From Saccharothrix espanaensis DSM 44229 (lineage in GTDB: Bacteria > Actinomycetota > Actinomycetes > Mycobacteriales > Pseudonocardiaceae): a stretch of 64,000 nt of DNA. A program made the translations under genes and the position numbers. How positions within the stretch are numbered: the stretch's first letter is position 1; every line of letters begins with the position of its first letter. Positions 8,457-16,873 of this stretch are shown in pieces. Where the stretch lies: positions 1,054,001-1,118,000 of the forward strand of contig NC_019673.1 of NCBI RefSeq assembly GCF_000328705.1, read 5' to 3'. The notes beneath the pieces are model-generated. The model ran no database searches. It saw only the letters and a program-made list of their open reading frames with translations, and had not been told where the DNA came from.

Positions 8457-9453
8457 CCGCTTCGAGGAGTTCGGTGAATACCTCGCTGGGTTTTCTCCAG
8501 TCGTGGATCTTACGGGGTCGGTCGTTGATCTCGGCGGCGATGGCGGCGAGGTAGCGGGGATCGGAGGGGATGTCGACGCCCTTGGGCAGGAACTCGCGCA
8601 CGATGCGGTTGAGGTTCTCGTTGCTGCCGCGTTCCCACGGTGAGTGCGGGTGGGCGAAGAAGACCGGCAGCCCGGTGGCGGTCACCTGTTTGTGCAGGGC
8701 CATCTCGGAGCCGCAGTCCCAGGTCAGGGAACGTTTGACCGACGACGGAAGGTCGCCGACGGCGGCGATGATCGCGTCGGTGACGGTCAGGGAGTCGCGT
8801 CCGCGCAGCGGGACCAGGACCAGGAAGCGGCTGGTGCGCTCGACCAGCGTCGCCACCGCACTCTTGCCCGCCTTGCCGATGACGAGGTCGCCTTCCCAGT
8901 GGCCGGGTACGGCCCGGTCGTCGGCCTCGGCGGGGCGTTCGTCGAGGTAGCGGGGCTCGCGGATGCGCGGCGCGGGCGCCGGACGCGGTCCACGGCGGGC
9001 CGTGCGGCCGGTCCGCAGCGCCATCAACTCCCGGTTCAGCGTGGCGACAGGTTGGGCGTAGACCCACTGGTAGATGGCCTCGTGACTCACCCGGCCAGCG
9101 TCCTCGCCCGGTTCCTGGCGCGCCAACCACCCCGCGATCGACGCCGGTGACCAGCCCACCCGCAACAATCCCGCCACCCGCGCCCTCAGGGCAGGGACGC
9201 GGTCCACCGCCAGCGACTTCGGTCGCGACCGGGCCGCGCTCGCCGCCTGTTCGGCCATCACAGCCCGATACCCGTCCCGACCGCCGTGCCGGATCACCTC
9301 ACGCGAGACCACCGAGGCGTTACGGCCGATCCGAACCGCGATCTCCTTGTACTCCAACGACTCGGCCACGCCACGGGAGATCTCCTCCCGATCGGCCAAG
9401 GACAACATCCGACGCACGGCGGGCAATCCTTCCCCACCGAACACCAAGATCAC
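8440..9453 (-). CDS. IS30-family transposase
   Basis: 337-residue DDE transposase. The N-terminus has an IS30-type helix-turn-helix (LSLADREEISRG ... IAVRIGRNASVVSREV), and the catalytic triad is visible as Asp in GHWEGDLVIG, Asp in LTWDCGSEM and Glu in RGSNENLNRI. Length and order match the family. GTG 9453 lies beside the right inverted repeat; an internal ATG at 9408 is an alternative start. The gene is intact, so the element could still be active. Confidence 0.93.
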   Translation of the reverse strand: MILVFGGEGLPAVRRMLSLADREEISRGVAESLEYKEIAVRIGRNASVVSREVIRHGGRDGYRAVMAEQAASAARSRPKSLAVDRVPALRARVAGLLRVGWSPASIAGWLARQEPGEDAGRVSHEAIYQWVYAQPVATLNRELMALRTGRTARRGPRPAPAPRIREPRYLDERPAEADDRAVPGHWEGDLVIGKAGKSAVATLVERTSRFLVLVPLRGRDSLTVTDAIIAAVGDLPSSVKRSLTWDCGSEMALHKQVTATGLPVFFAHPHSPWERGSNENLNRIVREFLPKGVDIPSDPRYLAAIAAEINDRPRKIHDWRKPSEVFTELLEADASTA

Positions 9454-9472
9454 ATGCTACGACCGCCTGAAC
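9454..9472 (-). repeat. IS30 right terminal inverted repeat
   Basis: On the minus strand GTTCAGGCGGTCGTAGCAT. Pairs with 8438-8456, 17 of 19 identical. Confidence 0.85.
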
Positions 9473-9957
9473 CTGCCGTCGCGTTCCACGGGGTCGACGG
9501 CCGTGATATTGCCCTTGATTCGGGCCTGCACCCGCACGTTCTCGAGGAACGCGTCGCTGCTGTTGCGGATGCGCAGGTGGGCACCCCGTCCAGCATAGCC
9601 GCGAGATGATCATGAACGGCCGGTCAGGATCGCCGCACCTCGTCCCGCCAGGACTCGATCTCCGCGAGGTACTTCTCCGGCGTGTGCTGGTCGGGAAGTG
9701 CGAACCGGTCGATCTACGTGCCCCAGGTGGCGACCTGGAACCCGATATGCGTCCCCCATGGGGCCGACGCTGCACCAAGCCTTTCACGGTGCGCCCGAAG
9801 GTAGTCCTCCAGCACCGCGTCTATCCGTGATGGCGTCGAACCGCGTGGCCGACGACCGTGACGTCGAGCTCGGCGGTGACCGTGGTTTGTCGGCTGCGGT
9901 CGAGGAGTGCGCGGATCTCCGCGCTACACCGCCGTGCCGGACTCCTGAGGCACTCTC

Positions 9958-10220
9958 GGCGGCTTGGTGATCCTGGCCGAGGAGGAACACTTCGAGCGGA
10001 TCGTGCGCAGCGCCTTGACCGGAGCCCGCCACTGCTCTTCGCACCCGCTGTGCGCGGGCGGCTTCCTCAGGCCCTTGCCGATTTCCTGCGTGGCGCTGCT
10101 TGCCGCGTCTGCCTCTCAGTCTCGGAGACGACTTGCGAGCGAGGCAACCGCTTTCTCGTCCGGAGCTTTCTCGTGCCGATCGGCAATGACCCGTCCATCG
10201 TGGTGTCCCCGAAGGAGTAG
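9958..10220 (+). pseudogene. drmB: drmB (DUF1998, DISARM) C-terminal remnant
   Basis: Plus-strand fragments in two frames join into a C-terminus typical, as I remember the family, of DrmB: VILAEEEHFERIVRSALTGA, then after a frameshift PQALADFLRGAACRVCL and SETTCERGNRFLVR, ending at a TAG (10218-10220). The cysteine pattern GAAC-x2-C...ETTCERGNRF resembles the metal-binding end of DUF1998/MrfA-like helicase partners. The helicase body is missing; the fragment abuts the other decayed gene at ~9940, so a deletion or rearrangement joined them. Its position 15 bases before drmC matches the DISARM gene order. Non-functional. Confidence 0.6.
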
Positions 10221-10235
10221 ACGGGTTCGAGCAGA

Positions 10236-10990
10236 GTGGAGTTCGAGACGGCAGCCGTCGAGGCGGTTGCGTGCTCGGACCCGCCCAGATCAAGGGTCTG
10301 GCGGAGCAGTTGGCCAAGGGCGCAGTCGGGAGTACGTCCTGCACGCGATCCGGATGCGTACTGCGGGCCCTATCGGCTACCGCTTGTTGAACGCCGTAGA
10401 CATCGTGGGCATACCTGCTGGCGAGGTTGCGATGTACTTGCGCGGCCTTGTAACCGCCTGCACACGTCAGCGAAATCGTCAGAGGTGTAGCCGGTGTGGA
10501 GTGGGCCTTCGCCCCCCGGCGTACCGGTCCGGGCAACTGGGCAGGGACTGGTCCATTGTCGGACACGCGACGACGGAGTTGCTGGAGATGACCTACTCCG
10601 CTGCTGCCTACAAGCCGTTGACTACGGCCTTCCGCGCAGCGGCGGAGCGCGCGGAGTGGAGGTGGACATCGTGGTGGAGACGATCCAAGGCACCGGCGGT
10701 CTGCTGAGCGGCTCCGAACGGGCCCGGGTTTTCTCGAGAACTGGCTGGTTTCGCGGCTGTGCGACTCTGGCACTGACCGCTGGACCAGCGGGAGAAACGA
10801 GGTGCCCGGCAACACTCGAAGATTCTGATAGCGGATCGGCAGGTGCTCTTCCTCGGCAGCGCGAACCTGACCGCTTCCGGAGCGTGTCACAACCTCAAAG
10901 CGGGCGTTCTGTTCCGCAGCCGTACCCGCCCGCTGCGCTGAGCATGTCAGGGAACTGCACCGACGAGGTGCACTTCGGCCGCTGAAGTGA
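10236..10990 (+). pseudogene. drmC: drmC-like phospholipase D-family gene, frameshifted
   Basis: Start GTG 10236 (VEFETAAVEAVA). Coding pieces in changing frames follow the DrmC/PLD pattern: QIKGLAEQLAKGASREYVL, VWSGPSPPGVPVRATGQ, LLEMTYSAAAYKPLTTA, GVEVDIVVETIQGTGGLLSG, then KILIADRQVLFLGSANLTAS and a final RELHRRGALRPLK before TGA 10988-10990. The IADRQ...GSANLT segment is the second HKD-type motif, with the His-containing lead-in apparently lost to a frameshift. At least four frame changes are needed, so it is dead. In DISARM, DrmC is an accessory PLD protein; here it marks a lost phage-defence locus. Confidence 0.7.
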
Positions 10991-11417
10991 CCGTTTCGTC
11001 CGACCTCGGACTCCAGGATGAGCGATCGATGAGATGCCACTCCTCCTGAACCTTCTTACATCAACCAGTGTGAAGCCGCATTCGTTGTCGTTTGACATGG
11101 CGAGCGACTGGACGTCGGGAGATTGCATATGAGGAATTTTTGTCGAAGCATTCGTTACGACACCCAGCTGAAACATGCTTCACCTGCATGGCGCAATACG
11201 TAAATGATCCTTGATCCGATTGGATGGACTTTCGCCATCTGGCTTTCGGGTGATCGTGACGGTGGTGATCAGTGGAAACTCGGCAAGCGCAAATTTGCGG
11301 ACCTTTGTGCTGTGTGACTGCCAGCGGTTACCCGTCCGAGCTGGAATATCTCCGCTGGGTGGCAATCCGCTATGGTGGCCTCGACGGGAATCGGCGGGTG
11401 TGCGAGAGGTGGAAGGA
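10991..11417. other. Intergenic stretch, low G+C, no gene seen
   Basis: 427 bases clearly richer in A+T than the rest of the window. Short frames exist on both strands but none has a plausible ribosome site or protein-like composition. Probably acquired or eroded DNA. Confidence 0.5.
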
Positions 11418-11858
11418 ATGTCAGTAAAGTGGAGTTGGGCTCGGATTGTAGTAGGCGGGGAAGCGAGCGCAACAGTAACTCGATTTAGCGGCTACTTCGA
11501 CACGCAACAAGAGGTGCTAGAGGATCTTCAAGCGCATTTTGATGCTGGGGCGGAGGGGTCTACCGAGCTGCTGGCCGCTGCGAAATTACGCGAGGCTGGG
11601 TGGTCGGATGATCTGTTGATCGTAGCTTTTCGTAATGTGGCGGCGTGGATCGCGTATGCGGTTCCAGAAGAAGTGTCCTCTGAACAGGTGGCTTGGACTC
11701 TGGCGATAGAGAAGAACAAAGAGATACATGAAAAGTTAGTTTCCGGCAGCGATAGTTGGGTGACCCAGGGGTCTGGCTGCATGTCAGTAGTGCTGACTGT
11801 TCTTTCAGTTGCAAGCGCCTTGGTCGCCGCTTGGTCTTCGAGCGGATGGGGGGCTTGA
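11418..11858 (+). CDS. Hypothetical C-terminally membrane-anchored protein
   Basis: 146 residues of balanced, protein-like composition; I do not recognise the family. The soluble part (1-118) has alternating amphipathic segments (TQQEVLEDLQAHFDAG; LLAAAKLREAGWSDDLLIVA; AWTLAIEKNKEIHEKLV), probably helical, and residues ~122-140 form a single hydrophobic helix (VVLTVLSVASALVAAW). ATG 11418 is preceded by GGAAGG at five bases; a longer frame upstream has no such support. Its G+C and codon use are lower than neighbours, indicating horizontal origin. It sits between the DISARM remnant and the Wadjet operon, so a role in mobile-element biology is possible but unproven. Confidence 0.6.
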   Translation: MSVKWSWARIVVGGEASATVTRFSGYFDTQQEVLEDLQAHFDAGAEGSTELLAAAKLREAGWSDDLLIVAFRNVAAWIAYAVPEEVSSEQVAWTLAIEKNKEIHEKLVSGSDSWVTQGSGCMSVVLTVLSVASALVAAWSSSGWGA

Positions 11859-12776
11859 CGAATCAAACTTTCGGCACGTTGTAGGGGGTTGGCCGCGGTA
11901 CTGCGAGCGCGGATCGCGTTTCACAGACGGGGCGGGATCGCGCGATCGGCGATAAGCGCCAACGCCGTTCATGCCACAACCTGTGAAGCAAACCTGGAGC
12001 AGGCGGTGGAAGTGGGCGACGTTGAACGGCTTCGAGCGGTGATGACGCACCGGTGACGTGCGGGTTCTGCGTTGCCCTGGTCAGGGCAACGACCGGACCG
12101 TGCTGGCAGAGTGAGGGTTAGCTTGTTGGCTGCGCCTCATCGCAGTTGGCCTGCACTGGCGGATGCTGGCGGAGTCGTTGATGTGGTGCGGTTCGGATTT
12201 CTTGTGATTACGGCGCGCGGATCTTCTGGCGGGCCCGGCATGGTAAGGGTGCTGATCGGTGCACCCCGATCTGGACGGAGGTGGTGGGATTGGGGTCTCT
12301 GATCTATCGATCTATTCGGTTCGGTAGACCTCGTGCCGGTACTTTCGCCCGCCTGCCTTCCCGACGAGGTGACGACGGTGGCGCGGCACGAGCGGGGTGA
12401 GCGGTTGGCCGCGGCGGTGCCAGGCCTCGGCGGGAGTGGCGAGCGCGACCAGCGCCCCACCCCGGGCTCGCGGCCGCAGTTCCCGGCCGCTGGCGGTGCC
12501 GCCCAATCTCGACGTCGTCGCCATGGGCGACATCGGCGTCGAGGACCGGGTCGTGCTGTCCGCCCACGCGGAGCAGACCGCTGATCGCAGCTGACTGATC
12601 TGGGTCACGTCCGTGTCATCGAGTGCGCTGGATGCCGCGCTCGCCGCGTTGATCATCCGGACCACGAGGGCTGTGCCGTCCGATCGGTGACCGCCACCTC
12701 GCCGTCCGGCCGGACCTTGGGCTGACGTTTCGCAAGGCCCTGCTCAAACTGGGCCACGTCATCCCGGCCGGAGTCG
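11859..12776. other. Long stretch without a supported gene
   Basis: 918 bases. A perfect hairpin GTTGCCC-TGGTCA-GGGCAAC lies at 12071-12090 with no T tract. Frames around 12300-12660 on both strands have skewed composition and no ribosome sites; one minus-strand tail (HRRHLVGKAGGRKYRHEVYR) looks like a protein C-terminus but I cannot name it. Any promoter for jetD should lie near the right end, but no clear -35/-10 pair was seen. Confidence 0.4.
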
Positions 12777-14036
12777 GTGGAGGTGGGCTCTGGCAGGGTT
12801 GGGGGCGTGCGTTCGGTGAACGGGCTCGATTCCGCTGCCTTGCGGCCCTTGTGGCGGGCTGTGCACGAGCGGTTGTCGTCGGGGCGGCAGGTCAGCCGGG
12901 TGCGGGTGGGGCCCCTCGATGACGAGCAGCGGTCGGCTGTGGCCGACCTGTTGGGGGGCGAGCGCCTGCCGGGTGAGTACGTGGTGGTGTCGGTGGCCGG
13001 GCTCGACGAGCTGCTGCGGGAGTCCGTGGGGGCGGGCGTGCGGGACGTGGTCGCGGCGCTGCTGGGACCGCTGGACGACCGGGCCGCGCGGCGGGCGCTC
13101 GCCGATGCGGCGCGGGCCGAGCTGTGGGAGTGGCTGGTCCGGCACCCCGTGGTGACCGCTCAACCGGCGTTGCGGGAGTGGGTGGACGCCGTTCGACGGG
13201 CCGGGCTCGTCGGTGGTTCGGTCGAGCGCACCCGGGACGAGCTCGACCGGGTCCTGCGGGTCGTCGCCGCGTTGCCTGCGCCGGGTGTGCCGCTGCCGGT
13301 GCTGGCGGAGGCGGTCCTCGGCGATCCGCACGCGCTGGACGAGGGAACGCGGTGCGCCGGGCTGGTGCTGCGGGCGCTGGCGGCGCTCTACGGTCTCGAC
13401 CTGCCGGGAGACGCGCAGGAGCGGCGGGCGCTGTGGGGGCGCGCTGGGGTGGTCGAGGACGAGGTGTCCTCGGTCGTCCTGGCCGCCGGCCTGCGGTTGG
13501 GTGGTGTCGGGGGCGCGGTGCTGCGCGTGTGCGCCGATGCGGGGCACGTCGCGGCCCTGACGTTGGCGCAGGTCCGGGCGACCTCGTTCGTCGGGACGCC
13601 CCAGGACGTGTGGGTGTTCGAGAACCCGAGCGTGCTCACGGTGGCGGTGGCCCGCTTCGGGGCTTCGTGCCCGCCGGTGGTGTGCACGTCGGGCTGGCCC
13701 AACAGCGCGGTGATCGTGCTCCTGCGCGGGCTGGCCACGGCCGGGGCGACCCTGCACTACCACGGGGACTTCGACGGCGAGGGTGTGCGGATCGCCGCGC
13801 ACGTGATGGCGCGCACTGGCGCCGCGCCGTGGCGCATGGCCACCGACGACTACCTGCTTGCGCTGGGCGTCGCACGCGTCGGCACATCGGTCGGGCGGGT
13901 CACCGAGGCGCCGTGGGACGGTGGGCTGGCGGACGCGATGCGCGAGCACGGGCTGGCGGTCCCGGAGGAACGGGTCACCGCGCGGTTGTTGGACGAACTC
14001 GATGATTGCGGACGGGATGTCGGTGGTCTGCCGTAG
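12777..14036 (+). CDS. jetD: Wadjet nuclease subunit JetD (TIGR02679)
   Basis: Toprim-type DNA-cleaving subunit of a type II Wadjet system (N-terminal DUF3323-like, C-terminal DUF2399-like). The C-terminal domain carries HYHGDFDGEGVRI, with Asp331, Asp333 and Glu335 in the place of Toprim acidic residues. Known Wadjet biology: the SMC complex JetABC extrudes loops on small circular DNA and JetD cuts it. 419 residues, normal for the family. GTG 12777 gives the full frame; GTG 12807 (VRSVNGLD), preceded by GGGTTGGGGG, is an equally good start. It is the first gene of jetD-A-B-C, 24 bases before jetA. Confidence 0.88.
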   Translation: MEVGSGRVGGVRSVNGLDSAALRPLWRAVHERLSSGRQVSRVRVGPLDDEQRSAVADLLGGERLPGEYVVVSVAGLDELLRESVGAGVRDVVAALLGPLDDRAARRALADAARAELWEWLVRHPVVTAQPALREWVDAVRRAGLVGGSVERTRDELDRVLRVVAALPAPGVPLPVLAEAVLGDPHALDEGTRCAGLVLRALAALYGLDLPGDAQERRALWGRAGVVEDEVSSVVLAAGLRLGGVGGAVLRVCADAGHVAALTLAQVRATSFVGTPQDVWVFENPSVLTVAVARFGASCPPVVCTSGWPNSAVIVLLRGLATAGATLHYHGDFDGEGVRIAAHVMARTGAAPWRMATDDYLLALGVARVGTSVGRVTEAPWDGGLADAMREHGLAVPEERVTARLLDELDDCGRDVGGLP

Positions 14037-14060
14037 CGTGCTCGACCGGCGGGGAGGAGG

Positions 14061-15629
14061 GTGCTCTTGGAGGCCATGCGCGTGCCGCCGGAGATGTTCC
14101 GGTTCACCACCGGCGAACGGGCCGAGTTGTACGTGGTGATCCTCCACGCGTTCGGTGAGGCCAACGAGCGGTTGGAGACCGCTCTCGGGCTCGATGACGT
14201 GCGGGCGAGGCTCCGCTCGGTGGGGTGGCTCGACCCGCTGGACGACAAGGACCTGACCGAGGCACTGGGGAGCCTGCGCGGTTGGCGGCTGCTCGACGTC
14301 ACCCAGAACCACGCCGAGAACTACCGGACCGCCGACGAGTACGAGCGGCGCAACCTCCAGTACTCGTTGACCAAGCGCGGTGAAGCCGCCCTGGCCGGCG
14401 TGGTGCACGCGATGGGCGTGCTGGCCTCGACGGGCGCGCTCCAGACGGCGGTGCTCGACGCGATCGCGGACCGGCTCGGGGAGCTGGTCGCGCAGCTGGG
14501 CGATCCCGGTGTGCCGGATCGCCGGATCTTCAGCACGCTGGTCGAGCTGGAGGGGCACCTGGAGGCGTTGCGCGGCAACACCAAGCAGTTCAACGGCGAG
14601 CTGCAGCGCCTGTTGCGGGCGGAGGGCGCCGATCAGGAGACGTTCCGCGAGGTCAAGTCGGCGACCGTGGCCTACCTCCAGGAGTTCACCACGAACCTGG
14701 AGCAGCGGGCGCACGCGATCGCCAACCGGGTCGGGTTGGTCGAGGACCGGGGAGTGGCTCTCCTGCACCACCGTGCGCTGGTGGGCGCCGAACTCCCGCC
14801 CACCTCGGGCGGTGATCCGGCGGTGGCGTGGTTGGAGCTGCGCCGCGCCCGGTGGGAGGGGTTGCGCGCGTGGTTCCTGCCGGTGGACGGCGGCACGCCC
14901 AGGGTCCAGCAGCTGTTCGTGGTCGCCAGGCGCGCGATCATCGCGTTGTTGCAGGTGCTCGACCGGATCACCGAGTCCAGGCGCAGGTCGACCAGTGCGG
15001 CGGCCGACTTCCGCGAGCTGGCGCGCTGGTTCGCGGTCGCGCCGGCGGAGGAGGACCTGCACCTGCTGTGGTCGACCGCCTTCGGGCTCGGCTCGGCCCG
15101 GCACGCGCACCTCGCGCACCCCGACCCGGAGCTCGTGGCGTCGTCGGCCCGGTGGGTCGACGCGCCACCGGTGGAGGTGTCGGCGTTGCTGCGCAGCGCG
15201 GGGCGGACCGAGCGGTTCAGCCGCACCGGGCGGGTGCGCGACGTGGCCGCGGTCAAGGCGGCGCGCGCCGAGTCGGCCCGTGCGGAGCGGGCCGCGCTGA
15301 AGGCCGCGTGGGACCGGTTGGACACCGGCGGCGGCACGCGGTTGTCGCAGTTCGGGCGGTTGGACCACGAGGTGCTCGAACGGCTGCTCGACCTTCTCGG
15401 GCGGGCCTTGGCCGCGGCACCGGACCGGCACGGCGTCCACCGGGCCACCACGGGTGACGGGCGGGTGGAGATCCTGTTGCGGCCGCCGGGAGCGCACCGC
15501 GAGCAGGCGGTGCTCAGGACGCCGCGCGGCGTGTTCACCGGCCCGGACTACGACGTCGAGGTCCGCACGCACGGTGGCCGCGCGGCACGTCGGCCGCGGA
15601 GCGCCGCCGACGGGACGGCGACCGGATGA
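14061..15629 (+). CDS. jetA: Wadjet kleisin-like subunit JetA (TIGR02677)
   Basis: 522 residues, TIGR02677/DUF2397 family, the MukF-like kleisin that bridges the SMC heads. The N-terminus (MFRFTTGERAELYVVILHAF) is a winged-helix-like start typical of the family, followed by the predicted helical region around QFNGELQRLLRAEGADQETF and YLQEFTTNLEQRAHAIA and a mixed C-terminal domain. GTG 14061 follows GGGGAGGAG; ATG 14076 is an alternative. Its stop overlaps the jetB start (ATGA), a sign of translational coupling. The assignment rests on family pattern and operon. Confidence 0.87.
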   Translation: MLLEAMRVPPEMFRFTTGERAELYVVILHAFGEANERLETALGLDDVRARLRSVGWLDPLDDKDLTEALGSLRGWRLLDVTQNHAENYRTADEYERRNLQYSLTKRGEAALAGVVHAMGVLASTGALQTAVLDAIADRLGELVAQLGDPGVPDRRIFSTLVELEGHLEALRGNTKQFNGELQRLLRAEGADQETFREVKSATVAYLQEFTTNLEQRAHAIANRVGLVEDRGVALLHHRALVGAELPPTSGGDPAVAWLELRRARWEGLRAWFLPVDGGTPRVQQLFVVARRAIIALLQVLDRITESRRRSTSAAADFRELARWFAVAPAEEDLHLLWSTAFGLGSARHAHLAHPDPELVASSARWVDAPPVEVSALLRSAGRTERFSRTGRVRDVAAVKAARAESARAERAALKAAWDRLDTGGGTRLSQFGRLDHEVLERLLDLLGRALAAAPDRHGVHRATTGDGRVEILLRPPGAHREQAVLRTPRGVFTGPDYDVEVRTHGGRAARRPRSAADGTATG

Positions 15630-16873
15630 GCAACCTGGCGAACCAGCTGGTGATCGCGGAGCGCGAGGAGGTCGCGCGGGCGATCCGACTGCTGCTGGCG
15701 ACACCGCTGATCGGCGCCAAGACCGCGCCGGAAGCCTTCGACCTCGTGCGCAGGCGGCGCGAACCCGTCGAGAAGTGGTTCGACTACTACTGCGGGTGGT
15801 CGCTGGTCGTCGAACCCCGCCTGGGGTACGCGCGGTTGGCCAAGGTCCGGGTCGCCACCGACCCCACCCGCCCGGCGCGACGGCACCGCACGGGGCGCGC
15901 GCCGTTCGACCGCCGCCGGTACACCCTGCTGTGCGTGGCGGCCGCCGAGCTGCTGGGTGTGCCGGTGACCACGGTCGGCTTGCTGGCGGACCGCGTCGTC
16001 CAGGCGTCGGCCGCGGACCCGGTGCTGCCGCCGTTCGACACGTCCAGCCGCGCCGAGCGGATGGCGTTCGTCGACGCGCTGCGACTGCTGGAGTCCTTCG
16101 GCGCGGTCGAGGTGGTGGACGGCGCCACCGAGTCGTTCGTGGACTCCGCCGACGCGAAAGTCCTCTACCGGGTGGACGTGACGCTGCTCATGCGCCTGTT
16201 GGCGGCCCCGGTCGGCGCGTCGCAGGTCGCGGTCGCCCCCGAGCGGTCCTACACCGACGAGGTGCCGTCGCGCTTCACCGAACTGCTGACCCGGCTGTCC
16301 CGCGAGCGGCGTTACGGCGATGCCGACGAGCCGGTGTCCGAGGTCCAGCGCAACCTGTGGCTGCGGCACTCGGTGTTCCGCAAGCTGGTCGACGACCCGG
16401 TCGTGCACCGCGACGACCTGACCCCCGCGGAACTGGCCTACCTGTCGTCGCCGACCGGTGGGCAGCTCTTGCGCCGGGCCGCCGACCAGGCGGGGTTGCT
16501 GGTGGAGGAACGTGCCGAGGGCGTCATGTTGATCGACCCGGACGGCGTGGCCACGGACAGCCGGTTCCCCGACGACTCCGGCAACGCCAAGGTCGCCGCC
16601 CTGCTGCTCCTCGACCTGATCACGTCCGCGCCCGGACCGGTCGCCGTCGAGCAGCTGCGCACCGAGGCCGACGCACTGCTGGGCCGCTTCCCCAAGTGGG
16701 CCAAGGGCTACCGCGGCGAGGACGGGGCCACGCGGCTGGTCGCCGACGCGCTGGACGTGCTCAGGGCGTTCGGCCTCGTCCGGCTCGACAGCGGTGTCGT
16801 GCGCGCCCAGCCCGCCGCCACCCGCTACGCGGTGACCCGAACGAGCGCCGACGACGTCGAGGACGAGTCATGA
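15626..16873 (+). CDS. jetB: Wadjet MukE-like subunit JetB (TIGR02678)
   Basis: 415 residues, TIGR02678/DUF2398 family, the KITE (MukE-like) subunit that binds JetA in the condensin-like complex. Family-typical features are the N-terminal EVARAIRLLLATPLI, the EKWFDYYCGWSLVVE and YARLAKV segments, and a C-terminal winged-helix region (LRTEADALLGRFPKWAKGYR). ATG 15626 overlaps the jetA stop, and its own stop overlaps the jetC ATG by four bases. No disruption seen. Confidence 0.87.
   Translation: MSNLANQLVIAEREEVARAIRLLLATPLIGAKTAPEAFDLVRRRREPVEKWFDYYCGWSLVVEPRLGYARLAKVRVATDPTRPARRHRTGRAPFDRRRYTLLCVAAAELLGVPVTTVGLLADRVVQASAADPVLPPFDTSSRAERMAFVDALRLLESFGAVEVVDGATESFVDSADAKVLYRVDVTLLMRLLAAPVGASQVAVAPERSYTDEVPSRFTELLTRLSRERRYGDADEPVSEVQRNLWLRHSVFRKLVDDPVVHRDDLTPAELAYLSSPTGGQLLRRAADQAGLLVEERAEGVMLIDPDGVATDSRFPDDSGNAKVAALLLLDLITSAPGPVAVEQLRTEADALLGRFPKWAKGYRGEDGATRLVADALDVLRAFGLVRLDSGVVRAQPAATRYAVTRTSADDVEDES

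Larger units (their letters stand above)
8438..9472 (-). mobile_element. IS30-family insertion sequence
   Basis: About 1,035 bp bounded by 19-bp imperfect terminal inverted repeats (8438-8456 and 9454-9472; 17 of 19 match, beginning GTTCAGGCGGT). One transposase gene fills the element on the minus strand and its stop codon lies inside the left repeat. No target duplication is visible directly outside the repeats (TGA on the left, CTG on the right), so the true ends may lie a few bases further out, or flanks have mutated. It interrupts a gene that can be followed on both sides. Confidence 0.85.
8053..9940 (-). pseudogene. Unidentified gene, split by IS30 element and frameshifted
   Basis: Reading the minus strand from ~9930 gives a coherent coding pattern in pieces: AEIRALLDRSRQTTVTAELD, then LEDYLRAHRERL, GTHIGFQVATWGT, an in-frame stop, IDRFALPDQHTPEKYLAEIE, SWRDEVRRS, another stop, and in a shifted frame LRIRNSSDAFLENVRVQARI up to 9473, where the IS begins. 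Beyond the IS (8437 down to 8053) the gene resumes with a stretch containing LTVRLDALRPQNTHDTASDE and GTW-like beta repeats. The pattern suits the C-terminal beta-rich region of large actinobacterial ATP-binding/AlbA-type proteins, but I am not sure of the family. Dead: at least two stops, a frameshift and an insertion. Confidence 0.65.

Noticed and set aside
12304-12665. Open frames on both strands before the Wadjet operon
   Set aside because: No start signals and skewed composition; no family recognised, so left as unassigned sequence.
15454-16869. Upstream extension of the jetC frame (1,830-codon frame)
   Set aside because: It overlaps jetB throughout and encodes low-complexity Arg/Gly sequence; the real jetC starts at ATG 16870.
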